In this document: positions 20,336-28,857 of the stretch, one piece after another
Layout: each line of letters starts with the position of its first letter
How positions within the stretch are numbered: position 1 is the first letter of the stretch
Assembly: GCF_900104795.1 (NCBI RefSeq)
Contig: NZ_FNTG01000002.1
Span: 1,240,001 to 1,304,000, forward strand
Source of the DNA: Burkholderia sp. WP9
GTDB lineage: Bacteria; Pseudomonadota; Gammaproteobacteria; Burkholderiales; Burkholderiaceae
DNA: 64,000 nucleotides
Direction of reading: 5' to 3'
Program-made: the position numbers and the translations under genes
Notes under the pieces: generated by a model
The model's input: only the letters and a program-made list of their open reading frames with translations
What the model was told of the DNA's origin: nothing
Databases searched by the model: none

Positions 20336-21634
20336 ATGCAAATCACCGGTATGTTGTACGGCGCACGCCTGTTGCAATTCGTCGGATTCCCAGCGAGTGA
20401 GATCCTCGGCCCGAGCGCCAGCGAGGACGAAATCAAGACGATGATTGATCGTCATCGTCAGGTTTTCATCAAGCCCGTCTTCAAGGGTGGAGTCGGAAAG
20501 AAGGGGAAGGCGGGCTTGCTCGGCCGCGCGGCCGATCTCAAGACAGCGTTGGCCGAAAAAGAGCGGTTGTACTTTGCCGAGCATACCGTCGGCCACCTGA
20601 AGGCCAAGGCAAATGGCGTGACGTTTGAAGCCGGCGTTCCGGCCCAGCATGAGGTGTACTTTTCGATCACCGATTCCACCCGCTTTCGTGCGCCCATGAT
20701 GACGCTCTCGCACAAGGGCGGCATCGATATCGAAGAGGTCGACCCGAAGCATGTGGCGATGGTGCCCTTCGACGCGTTGACGGGGCTCAAGGCGTTCGTC
20801 GTGGCGAACGCGCTGAGCGAAATCGGTGCGCCGAAGGAGATCATCTCGCCGCTCGTGCAGCAGTTGCCGAAACTCTGGGAGCTCTTTCACGATTTCGGCA
20901 TGACGACACTGGAGTTGAATCCGATCCGCATGCGCGAGGACAGGAACGGACGACTCACGCCGGTTGCCTGCGACTTCAAGTGCGGCTTCGATCGCGATGA
21001 TCCGCGATGGACGCGCCTCGGACTGCCGCCACACCTGTTCGCGGCGGATTACTCCGATTTCGAGCAGGAGATCAATCAGTTGCGCACGCACCAGGGCCAG
21101 AGCGACGTGTATGTGATCAACGAGAAAGGCACGATTCTCGCGCCCACGTTCGGCGGCGGCGCCAACTCGCTCGTCACCGAAATGCTGGGGGACGCCGCGA
21201 TCATCTCGTCGGATTTCGGCGGCAATCCGCCTTACGCGAAGATGAAAGAAGTGGCCCGCATCTGCTTCAGGCACTGGCTCAAGCAGTCGAATGTGCTTTT
21301 CATCATCGGCGGCAAGTCGAATAACACCGACATCTTCGAGACGCTGCGCGCGATGGCCGATGCTCTTCGCGAACACTTCAGCGAGCATGGGCCGACGCCC
21401 CTTTACGTGGTGCTCGGCCGCGGAGGGCCGAACCTCGTGCGAGGGATGGCCGCGCTGAGAGATACATGCGATTCGCTCGGCCTGCCCTACCGGCTGTTCG
21501 GATTCGATTCCGACATCAGTGAGGTCATCCAGTACGCACGGCAGGCGGATGCGTGGATGCGCGCCGGTGGCCGAGCCGAGGTCGCAGCACGAATCGGTGC
21601 ACCCGCGACCGAAACCGAAACGGCTCAAGCCTGA
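20336..21634 (+). CDS. ATP-citrate-lyase-like ATP-grasp subunit (AclB-like)
   Basis: This 432-residue protein resembles the small (ATP-grasp, succinyl-CoA-synthetase-beta-like) subunit of two-subunit ATP-citrate lyases and the N-terminal part of the animal enzyme. Landmarks: VFIKPVFKGGVGKKGKAGL (nucleotide loop), LSHKGGIDIEEVD, MTTLELNPIRM with the metal-binding ELNP, and the citrate-domain-like TFGGGANSLVTEML and RGGPN segments. It would use ATP to phosphorylate the partner's histidine and activate a carboxylate. CAGGAG precedes the ATG. Ten nt separate it from the AclA-like gene, in the same order (aclB-aclA) as in reverse-TCA bacteria. Substrate uncertain, since a Burkholderiaceae host is not expected to run that cycle. 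Confidence 0.8.
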   Translation: MQITGMLYGARLLQFVGFPASEILGPSASEDEIKTMIDRHRQVFIKPVFKGGVGKKGKAGLLGRAADLKTALAEKERLYFAEHTVGHLKAKANGVTFEAGVPAQHEVYFSITDSTRFRAPMMTLSHKGGIDIEEVDPKHVAMVPFDALTGLKAFVVANALSEIGAPKEIISPLVQQLPKLWELFHDFGMTTLELNPIRMREDRNGRLTPVACDFKCGFDRDDPRWTRLGLPPHLFAADYSDFEQEINQLRTHQGQSDVYVINEKGTILAPTFGGGANSLVTEMLGDAAIISSDFGGNPPYAKMKEVARICFRHWLKQSNVLFIIGGKSNNTDIFETLRAMADALREHFSEHGPTPLYVVLGRGGPNLVRGMAALRDTCDSLGLPYRLFGFDSDISEVIQYARQADAWMRAGGRAEVAARIGAPATETETAQA

Positions 21635-21644
21635 GGAGAGCGAC

Positions 21645-24344
21645 ATGTACAAGCAAACCAGCAACCCGTTCAAGTATTTCGTTGGCGTCAACTCGCTCGC
21701 GCAGATAGCCACGCGCGACGATCGAGTGTGCGTACTTAACATCCTGGGCGGTGAGTCCTCAGACGTGACGCCCGTCAGTCACGCGTTCTCGGGCGGCAAT
21801 ATTGTCTTCGGCACGGCGCCGGGCAAGGGCGGCCAGGTGCTCGCCACATCTATCGGCGATATTGCGGTGTACAACAACGTCCGCGAGGGGCTGGAAGCGG
21901 GACACCGCTTCAACTGCGGCGTAGTTTATCTACCGCCATCGGCGGCTCGCGACGGCGTCGCCGAACTGATCCGCGTCAATCCCGATCTGACGAAGATATT
22001 CATCATCACCGAGAAGATCGCCGTGCACGACGCTCGCGAAATTCGCGCGATGGGGCAGCAAGCGGGCATCGACATCTTCGGTGCGAACGGGCTCGGCGTC
22101 GCCGACTCGTGGAATCGCGTGAGAATCGGCGGAGCACTCGGCGGTGATAGTCCAGACGATTCATTGCGCAAGGGATCGATCGCCATCTTCTCGAACTCCG
22201 GCGGCTTCAGCACGACAATCGCGCAGTACCTGCGCATGAGCGGCTGGGGCACGTCGACGGTCATCTCAAGCGGCAAGGACGTGTACATCCACTACGCCGC
22301 ACCGGAATTTGCGTTTGCGCTCGCCAATGATGCGCGCAGCAAGGCTGCTGTGCTCTATTGCGAACCTGGTGGCTACTACGAAGCCGATGCGGCCTTCACG
22401 AAGCCCGTGGTCGCCTGCGTGGTGGGCCGATGGAAGAGCCGCCTGACGCGAGCGGTCGGCCATGCGGGCGCGATGGCCGGCGGCTCCGACGACGCGCAAG
22501 CCAAGGAACGCTGGTTCATGGACCAGTTCGGCGTGGACCGGCTCTTCACACCCGAGGATCCATGCTGCTCGGCCAAAGGCGCGGTCGTCACGAACATCGC
22601 GCATATCCCGGCGGCGCTGACCGCCGTGATGCGCGCCAACGCGACGATGCCCGACTTCGCGCCCGAAGGCAGTCTCGCGCTCAAGCCGTGGTTCGGCTCC
22701 GACCAAGGTATCCGGCTTCCGTCCGGCCTGGCGATTCCTGTGGTCGGTGCGGTCGCCCCCTATGACGAGCAGGTCTTGCAGGTCAATCGGCAAGTCGGGT
22801 CGATTGCGCCGCGTCAGGCGCTCAAGGACGCATCGGGCGCTTCGCAGATGGATGCGAAAACGCAAGTCAGCAGCCTGCATGGCGCCTCGATGCTCGACGC
22901 AGCGACGCGTTCGCTCGAAGCGAACGTCAGCCTTGCTCTGCTTCACGAGTTCGGCGGCGAGAACGACGAGAAGCTCATTGATGTCGCGATCGCCGCGTTC
23001 GTCAATCTGCACGGAACGCCGGAACTCGCGGCGGCGCACGCCGCTCGCGAGGCCGGAAACGCGCCCAACGCGATCCTGGCCGCCGCGGCGTCGATCATCG
23101 GCCCGAATCGCCAGCGAGCGGCTCGGGATGCCGTGAAATGGATGATCGATCGCTTCTCGGCAGCCGGCCTGACGAGCGCGCTCGATGAGAACTTCGACAT
23201 CGCCAGGATCGACGCGGGCGGCAGCGAGCCGTTTTTCGCAGACTCAAGCGATCCGCGCGCCGAGGCGATGCTCGCGGGACTCGCCAAGCGTGGGGCCCAG
23301 TCGGTCCTCGTCCGCTGGCTCGCGTCTCAGCCTGATCACCCGACGGCCGACGCGGTGCTGGCCGCGATCACCACGACGCTCGCGTGGGGACCCCTGATGC
23401 GCAAGCGCATCTCGCGCGTTACGGCCGAGAGCCTGCCCTGGTGGACCATGCTGTTCGGCACACTGATCGGCGCATCGGCGGACGCCTCGCGGCACCGTCC
23501 AGACGGCTTCTGCGGCTTTACCACGCAAGCTTTGCTGAACGAACTCAGCCTCACCGAAATCTGCTTTGCCGCGCTGCTCAACCTCGAGCCCGGGCCCGAC
23601 GATCTGTTCGCCTTCAAGACGCTGGTCGGTCTGCTGCTCACCAACGGTCCAGGAGCCATCTCGGCGCAGGGTGCGAAAGGCGCGGTATCGGCCGACGGTC
23701 CGGAAAGTCCAGAGCGCGTGCAACTCAACAAGGCGCTGGTCGGCTTTCTCACGCATACCGGCTATACGCATGGCGGCAACGGCTATGAGGGCATCGCGTT
23801 CCTGATCGAAGCGTTCCGGGACAGCGGCCTCGCCGATCCGTCCGACCCTGTACATGGCGTTGACCTGCGCTCGCTGGCCGAGCGCTCGGTCGAGCGGTAT
23901 GCGCAATACAAGGCCCGGCAGAAGCATGCCGGCAGCCTCGACATCGCGAAGCTGCCGGGCGTGAACCACCCGGTCTTCAAGGACAGGCCGGTCAACCACG
24001 ATCCGCGCGAAGTGTTCATCGCGGACCTGTGCGAGAAGCGCGGCGAATACAACGTGTTCCATACGTTCTATCGCGAACTTGTGCAGGCGTTGTTCGATGC
24101 CGGCGTGTCCCGCAACGTATATTGCGTCAACGTCGATGCGGTGATTGCAGCGCTGCTGCTGAAGATGCTGTGGCAGCCGCTGCGACGTGGTGAATTGACC
24201 GAGACCGATCTGGAAACCGCCGCGTTCACGATCTTCCTCTATCCCCGCATGCTCGGATGCGCGGCGGAAATCGACGATCACCTGAACCGGGGACGCAACA
24301 TGGATACCCGCACGCCCGCCTCCCAGTGCCGGTTTGTGGCCTGA
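21645..24344 (+). CDS. ATP-citrate-lyase-like large subunit with tandem citrate-synthase-like segments
   Basis: An 899-residue protein, far longer than the roughly 600 residues usual for AclA. Residues 1-330 are a succinyl-CoA-synthetase-alpha-like CoA-binding region with NSGGFSTTIAQYL and the phospho-histidine motif GHAGA (His273). Two citrate-synthase-like segments follow. The first (about 415-560) aligns with the large-domain helices and has LHGTPELAAAH (His456). The second (about 595-899) is complete, but the usual A-D-H-G-P reads T-N-G-P (Asn667), while H775 (GVNHPVF), D831 (NVDAV) and R868 are kept. GAGGAG precedes the ATG. Probably forms citryl-CoA-type intermediates and cleaves them; altered residues suggest another substrate or use of the first segment. 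Confidence 0.78.
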   Translation: MYKQTSNPFKYFVGVNSLAQIATRDDRVCVLNILGGESSDVTPVSHAFSGGNIVFGTAPGKGGQVLATSIGDIAVYNNVREGLEAGHRFNCGVVYLPPSAARDGVAELIRVNPDLTKIFIITEKIAVHDAREIRAMGQQAGIDIFGANGLGVADSWNRVRIGGALGGDSPDDSLRKGSIAIFSNSGGFSTTIAQYLRMSGWGTSTVISSGKDVYIHYAAPEFAFALANDARSKAAVLYCEPGGYYEADAAFTKPVVACVVGRWKSRLTRAVGHAGAMAGGSDDAQAKERWFMDQFGVDRLFTPEDPCCSAKGAVVTNIAHIPAALTAVMRANATMPDFAPEGSLALKPWFGSDQGIRLPSGLAIPVVGAVAPYDEQVLQVNRQVGSIAPRQALKDASGASQMDAKTQVSSLHGASMLDAATRSLEANVSLALLHEFGGENDEKLIDVAIAAFVNLHGTPELAAAHAAREAGNAPNAILAAAASIIGPNRQRAARDAVKWMIDRFSAAGLTSALDENFDIARIDAGGSEPFFADSSDPRAEAMLAGLAKRGAQSVLVRWLASQPDHPTADAVLAAITTTLAWGPLMRKRISRVTAESLPWWTMLFGTLIGASADASRHRPDGFCGFTTQALLNELSLTEICFAALLNLEPGPDDLFAFKTLVGLLLTNGPGAISAQGAKGAVSADGPESPERVQLNKALVGFLTHTGYTHGGNGYEGIAFLIEAFRDSGLADPSDPVHGVDLRSLAERSVERYAQYKARQKHAGSLDIAKLPGVNHPVFKDRPVNHDPREVFIADLCEKRGEYNVFHTFYRELVQALFDAGVSRNVYCVNVDAVIAALLLKMLWQPLRRGELTETDLETAAFTIFLYPRMLGCAAEIDDHLNRGRNMDTRTPASQCRFVA

Positions 24345-24390
24345 GCGATTCGCCGACCGATAACCAGAGGACATCAATCGTTCCGAAAAT

Positions 24391-24424
24391 TGCACTTATC
24401 GTTTCGTGCCGTTCGGGCGAGTAT
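24391..24424 (+). promoter_or_regulatory. Second copy of the TGCACTTATCG-N17-GAGTAT element
   Basis: The 11-mer TGCACTTATCG at 24391-24401 is followed after exactly 17 nt by GAGTAT (24419-24424), as at 19980-20013. It sits 60 nt before the transporter start, in the gap after the AclA-like gene. It may be a regulator site, perhaps of the nearby LysR protein, or a promoter; neither fits a standard sigma-70 spacing. Confidence 0.5.
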
Positions 24425-24483
24425 TCGACAAACAATGATCCGCCCGAACATCACAAAGTTCAAAATTGTCAGGAGACACCTCG

Positions 24484-25782
24484 ATGCATCCCTCCTCAAG
24501 CACCCTGCCCCCTGGGCAGTCCAAGACAACCGCCGTATTACGCGTAACGGCAGGCAACTTCCTGGAGCAGTTCGACTTCTTCCTGTTTGGCTTCTATGCA
24601 ACGCAGATCGCCGCTGTTTTTTTCCCGGCAGCGAGCGAGTTCGCATCGCTGATGATGACCTTCGCCGTCTTCGGCGCAGGTTTCCTGATGCGGCCGCTCG
24701 GTGCGATCATCCTCGGCGCGTACATCGACGATGCCGGCCGCCGCAAGGGCCTGATCGTCACGCTGTCGATCATGGCGAGTGGCACCATCCTGATCGCGTT
24801 CGTGCCCGGCTATGCGACGATCGGACTCTTCGCCCCGGCGCTGGTTCTCATCGGTCGTCTGCTGCAGGGCTTCTCGGCGGGAGCTGAACTCGGCGGGGTT
24901 TCGGTGTATCTGGCCGAAATGGCGACGCCGGGCCGCAAGGGCTTCTTCACGAGTTGGCAGTCGGCGAGCCAGCAAGTGGCTATCGTCATCGCCGCCGCGC
25001 TCGGCTTCGCGCTCAATCAGTGGCTCGACACGGCGGCGATCGCCGCGTGGGGATGGCGCGTGCCGTTCTTCGTAGGTTGCATGATCGTGCCTTTCATCTT
25101 CATCCTGCGGCGCAATCTCGAGGAAACAGAGGAGTTCAAGCAGCGCCAGCATCGCCCGAGCATGAAAGAGGTCTTTGCTACGCTCGTGCAGAACTGGAGT
25201 GTCGTGATCGCCGGCGTGCTGCTGGTGGCGATGACCACCACGACTTTTTATCTGATCACGGTATATGCGCCGACCTTCGGCAAGACGGTCCTGCATCTGA
25301 GCACTGCCGACAGCCTGCTCGTCACGCTGTGCGTGGGTGTCTCCAATTTCATCTGGCTGCCGATTGGTGGTGCGCTGTCGGACAGGATCGGACGCCGTCC
25401 GCTCCTTCTCGCGATGACGATCCTGGCAATTGCGACCGCCTACCCGGCGCTGTCGCTGCTGGCCCACGCACCGAGCTTCGTCAACATGCTGCTTGTGCTG
25501 CTCTGGCTCTCGTTCATGTACGGCATGTACAACGGCGCGATGGTCGTCGCGCTCACGGAGGTGATGCCAGTGGAGGTACGCGTCGCCGGATTCTCACTCG
25601 CCTACAGCCTCGCGACAGCGGTCTTCGGAGGTTTTACGCCCGTCATCTCGACCGCGCTCATTCATATGACGGGTGATAAAGCCGCGCCAGGCTACTGGAT
25701 GAGCTTCGCCGCGGTGTGCGGACTCGGTGCAACACTCGCACTGTACCGGCGCCGTCGCGTTCCGCTGCACGCGGCTCCCTGA
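24484..25782 (+). CDS. MFS transporter, metabolite:H+ symporter family (citrate/tricarballylate-type)
   Basis: Inner-membrane proton symporter of 432 residues with twelve predicted helices. It belongs to the MHS group of citrate (CitA) and tricarballylate (TcuC) transporters: [19 protein letters not shown] at the start of helix 1, [20 protein letters not shown] in loop 2-3, [23 protein letters not shown] in helix 4, and [12 protein letters not shown] in loop 8-9. ATG 24484 follows CAGGAG. It lies 139 nt after the AclA-like gene and 46 nt before an aconitate-isomerase-like gene. Together with its neighbours this supports uptake of a tricarboxylate such as trans-aconitate, citrate or tricarballylate. 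Confidence 0.87.
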   Translation: MHPSSSTLPPGQSKTTAVLRVTAGNFLEQFDFFLFGFYATQIAAVFFPAASEFASLMMTFAVFGAGFLMRPLGAIILGAYIDDAGRRKGLIVTLSIMASGTILIAFVPGYATIGLFAPALVLIGRLLQGFSAGAELGGVSVYLAEMATPGRKGFFTSWQSASQQVAIVIAAALGFALNQWLDTAAIAAWGWRVPFFVGCMIVPFIFILRRNLEETEEFKQRQHRPSMKEVFATLVQNWSVVIAGVLLVAMTTTTFYLITVYAPTFGKTVLHLSTADSLLVTLCVGVSNFIWLPIGGALSDRIGRRPLLLAMTILAIATAYPALSLLAHAPSFVNMLLVLLWLSFMYGMYNGAMVVALTEVMPVEVRVAGFSLAYSLATAVFGGFTPVISTALIHMTGDKAAPGYWMSFAAVCGLGATLALYRRRRVPLHAAP

Positions 25783-25828
25783 AGCATCGCACGCTTCCTC
25801 GAACATTAGACTGACATTCTATCGCCCC

Positions 25829-26611
25829 ATGAAATCCTTTCTTCTGAAACTCTGCACCGCGGCGCTGCTCGGCACCTGCGCCGCTGCGGCGAATGTGCAG
25901 GCCGCAGATCTGCATGTGATGAGTTCGGGCGGCTTTACCGCCGCCTACAAGCTGCTCGGCCCGAAGTTCGCGGCGTCCACCGGCAATACGCTCGATACCG
26001 CGCTCGGCCCGTCGATGGGCAAGTCGCCGGAGGCCATTCCGAACCGGCTTCAGCGCGGCGAACCTGCCGACGTGGTGATCATGGTCGGCTATGCACTCGA
26101 TGATCTGATCAAGCAGGGCAAGGTGATCCCCGGTTCGCGCGTCGAGCTTGCGGATTCGCGGATCGGCATGGTGGTGCGCGACGGCGCGCCGAAGCCCGAC
26201 ATCGGGTCCGAGGCGGCGCTCAAGGCAACCTTGCTGCATGCCCGGTCGATCGCTTACTCGGATAGCGCGAGCGGCGTCTATATCGAGCGCGAGTTGTTCA
26301 AGCGGCTCGGCATCGAGGAGCAGGTCAAGACCAAGGCGAAGATGATCCCCAAAATTCCGGTGGCGTCCGTTGTTGCGACGGGCGACTACGAAGTGGGATT
26401 TCAGCAGGTGAGTGAGCTGCTTCCAGTGAAGGGCGCGGCGTATGTCGGCAAGATTCCGGAGTCGATGCAGTCCGTCACGCGCTTTGCGGCCGGCATTCCC
26501 GTCGGCGCACAACACCCCAAGGAAGCCAAAGCGCTGCTCGACTATCTCGCGTCACCCGCCGTGCAGCCGGAGGTGACATCGACCGGGCTCGATTCCGTCG
26601 CCACGCATTGA
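25829..26611 (+). CDS. Periplasmic ModA-like protein, probable aconitate isomerase
   Basis: A 260-residue exported protein with a Sec signal peptide cleaved around A25 (VQA|ADL). The mature part has the type II substrate-binding fold of molybdate-binding ModA proteins (HVMSSGGFTAAYKLLGPKF, LQRGEPADVVIMVG, YSDSASGVYIERELFKRLG), but no ABC permease or ATPase gene is nearby. Aconitate isomerase of Pseudomonas (trans-aconitate to cis-aconitate) is a periplasmic member of this fold and of similar length. With a tricarboxylate transporter 46 nt upstream, isomerase is the best guess; an orphan binding protein is the alternative. It converges on dctA with only 15 nt between stops. Confidence 0.7.
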   Translation: MKSFLLKLCTAALLGTCAAAANVQAADLHVMSSGGFTAAYKLLGPKFAASTGNTLDTALGPSMGKSPEAIPNRLQRGEPADVVIMVGYALDDLIKQGKVIPGSRVELADSRIGMVVRDGAPKPDIGSEAALKATLLHARSIAYSDSASGVYIERELFKRLGIEEQVKTKAKMIPKIPVASVVATGDYEVGFQQVSELLPVKGAAYVGKIPESMQSVTRFAAGIPVGAQHPKEAKALLDYLASPAVQPEVTSTGLDSVATH

Positions 26612-26626
26612 GACGAAGGCTACGAT

Positions 26627-27928
26627 TCAGCCCGTCAGGTCGGCGGGCTGATCGAATGCATCCTCACGCTCATGCGCGAGGCTCAATGCGTTCTTCAGGC
26701 GCACCCGGTCGCAGGAACGCTCCCACATCGATACGAAGATCACCGCGCAGGCATTGCTGATCACACTCGTCAGGGCGCGCGCTTCGGACATGAAGCGATC
26801 GATGCCGACCAGCAGCGCGACACCTGCAGGCGGCAAGTCGGGAATGACGGCCAGCGTCGCGACGAGCGCAACCAGTCCGCTGCCCGTTACGCCCGCCGCG
26901 CCCTTCGACGTGAGCAGCATGACCGCGAGCATGGTCGCGATCTGGCCGCCCGAAAGGTGAACATCGCACGCTTGAGCGATGAACATGGAGGCGAGCGTCA
27001 GGTAGATCGCCGTGCCGTCGAGGTTGAACGAATAGCCGGCAGGCAGCACGAGTCCCACGATGCCCTTGTCGCAGCCAAGCGCTTCGAGCTTGATGATGAG
27101 GCGCGGCAGCACCGGTTCGGTCGACGACGTCGCGAGTACGATGACGAGTTCTTCGCGAATGTAGCGCAGCAGTCGCCAGAGCGAGAAGCCATGCAGCCGT
27201 GCGAGTGGACCGAGCACGCAAACGATGAACAGCAGGCACGCCGCGTAGAACGCCACCATCAGCATGCCGAGCGAGCCAATCGAACGAATGCCGAAGCGGC
27301 CCACCGTGAATGCCATCGCGCCGAATGCGCCGACGGGCGCAAGACGCATGATCATCGCAAGGATGCGAAACAGCACGTGAGCGATGCCGTCGATGAATTC
27401 CTGTACCCGCCGCCCGGCGCTTTGGTTGGCATTCAATGCGAAGCCGAACAGAAGGGCAAGCAGCAGCACCGGCAGCACCTCGCCTTTCTCGAAAGCGCCG
27501 ACGAGCGTCTCAGGGATCACATGCAGCGCGAATTCGACGAATCCGTGCGACTGCGAGCGCGTCGAATACTGCGCGAGGACCGCCGCATCCAGATGATGCG
27601 CGTCGATGTGCAGGCCCGCGCCCGGGTGCAGCGCAAACGCGGTCGCCAGCCCCAGAACGAGCGCAACAATGGTGAGAAAGTAGAACAACGCCAGCGCCTT
27701 CAGAATCGTCCGCCCGATCTTCGAGCCGCTCGCAAGCGACGTGATGCCGGTGACGATCGTGCAAAAGACGATCGGGGCGATCATCATGCGCACGAGGGCG
27801 ACGAAAGCATCGCTGAGTGGTTTGAGCGACGCGCTGGCCTGCGGCCACAAGTAGCCAACGGTCATGCCGAGCCCCATTCCAAGCAGGACCTGAACGTAGA
27901 GCAGCCTGAACGGCCTCGCCAACGTCAT
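26627..27928 (-). CDS. Dicarboxylate/amino-acid:cation symporter (DctA/GltP family)
   Basis: Inner-membrane secondary transporter of 433 residues with the elevator fold of the DAACS family. Seen are the N-terminal helix pair LYVQVLLGMGLGMTVGYLWP, the hairpin with a serine-rich stretch (LATSSTEPVLPRL), the NMDGT-like motif S-F-N-L-D-G-T-A-I-Y, and the second hairpin TSKGAAGVTGSGLVAL. The ligand-binding Asp/Arg region near DRFMSEARALTSVISNACA fits C4-dicarboxylate transporters. It probably imports succinate, fumarate or malate, or related acids. Its start overlaps the LysR gene's stop by 4 nt (ATGA), so regulator and transporter are one operon, facing the isomerase-like gene. Confidence 0.9.
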   Translation of the reverse strand: MTLARPFRLLYVQVLLGMGLGMTVGYLWPQASASLKPLSDAFVALVRMMIAPIVFCTIVTGITSLASGSKIGRTILKALALFYFLTIVALVLGLATAFALHPGAGLHIDAHHLDAAVLAQYSTRSQSHGFVEFALHVIPETLVGAFEKGEVLPVLLLALLFGFALNANQSAGRRVQEFIDGIAHVLFRILAMIMRLAPVGAFGAMAFTVGRFGIRSIGSLGMLMVAFYAACLLFIVCVLGPLARLHGFSLWRLLRYIREELVIVLATSSTEPVLPRLIIKLEALGCDKGIVGLVLPAGYSFNLDGTAIYLTLASMFIAQACDVHLSGGQIATMLAVMLLTSKGAAGVTGSGLVALVATLAVIPDLPPAGVALLVGIDRFMSEARALTSVISNACAVIFVSMWERSCDRVRLKNALSLAHEREDAFDQPADLTG

Positions 27929-28857
27929 TTCGGCGCCTTCTTTCCCGCGGCGCCGACCGTGCCGCTGCGCTTCGTGTCGAGGATCGTCTGATAAAACTGT
28001 TGTGCGGCCGGCGCGAGCGGACGTCCGCGGCGCCTGACTATGCCGACGCGTCTCGTCACGACCGGATCGACGAGCGGCACGCTTGTCAGAATCGGATGGT
28101 CGCGCATGGGCATGGCCATTGAAGGCACGGCGGCCACACCGAGTCCTGCTTCGATCAGGCCAAGCATGGTGGTGACATGACGGGTCTCGCAGACACTAGG
28201 CATTCTCGGCGCCACGGCGGTCAGCGCCTGATCGAGCAGCAGGCGGTTGCCAGAAGTCTTGTCGACGGAAACGTATTCGTGTTCATAAAGCTCGCTCCAG
28301 GTCACCTGCTTTTTTCGAGCAAGGGGATGATCGCGGCGGCACGCGGCGACGAACCGTTCCTGCAGCAAGATCTTGAACTCGACCTCGGTCTCCTGGCTGC
28401 CCATGAAGCTGACGCCGAAATCGGCTTCGCCGCTGATCACCGCGCCGAGCACTTCGTTGGCGCTCGAGTCGAGGAGCTTGACCCGGATTCGCGGATAGCG
28501 GCTGTGAAAGGCGGCAATGACGCTCGGCAGGAAATAATAGGCAACGGACGGCACACATGCGATGGTCACATGACCCAGGCGGCTCGTGGAGACGTCGCGG
28601 ATACCGAGCAAGGCGACATCGAGATCGTCGAGCAGTTGTTCCGCGCTCGGGGCGAAAACGCGCCCTACGGTTGTGAGCGTAACGCTTCGGGTTGTTCGCT
28701 CGAACAGGCGCACGCCGAGCGCCGCCTCGAGCTTCTCGATGCGGCGACTCAATGCCGGCTGCGAAATGTTGACCGCCTCCGCGGCTTTGCGGAAGCTACC
28801 CAACTCCACGACAGCTCGAAACGCCTGCAAATCGTTCAGGTCGAAGTTAACGCCCAC
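27925..28857 (-). CDS. LysR-family transcriptional regulator
   Basis: A 310-residue LysR protein with the winged helix at residues 1-65 (FDLNDLQAFRAVVELGSFRKAAEAVNIS then QPALSRRIEKLEAALGVRLFERTTR) and a periplasmic-binding-like effector domain after residue 90. GTG 28857 is chosen because GGAGG lies 7 nt upstream and the HTH begins at the usual distance; an upstream ATG frame to 28992 adds residues unlike the family. Co-transcribed with dctA through a 4-bp overlap. It is a candidate regulator for dctA and for the tricarboxylate genes opposite. Confidence 0.88.
   Translation of the reverse strand: MGVNFDLNDLQAFRAVVELGSFRKAAEAVNISQPALSRRIEKLEAALGVRLFERTTRSVTLTTVGRVFAPSAEQLLDDLDVALLGIRDVSTSRLGHVTIACVPSVAYYFLPSVIAAFHSRYPRIRVKLLDSSANEVLGAVISGEADFGVSFMGSQETEVEFKILLQERFVAACRRDHPLARKKQVTWSELYEHEYVSVDKTSGNRLLLDQALTAVAPRMPSVCETRHVTTMLGLIEAGLGVAAVPSMAMPMRDHPILTSVPLVDPVVTRRVGIVRRRGRPLAPAAQQFYQTILDTKRSGTVGAAGKKAPK

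Noticed and set aside
20321..21742. A 473-codon open frame on the minus strand opposite the AclB-like gene
   Set aside because: It is antisense to a gene with clear family motifs and has no recognisable domain or ribosome binding site.
22266..24395. Long minus-strand frames opposite the AclA-like gene
   Set aside because: They are shadows of a high-GC gene; no domain, and the plus-strand frame carries the phospho-His and citrate-synthase-like motifs.
24391..24424. Reading the TGCACTTATCG element as a sigma-54 promoter
   Set aside because: It lacks the TGGCAC-N5-TTGC arrangement; both copies differ from the -24/-12 consensus.
26672..27991. A 439-codon plus-strand frame opposite dctA
   Set aside because: Composition is His/Arg/Glu-rich with no family match; dctA on the other strand has full transporter motifs.
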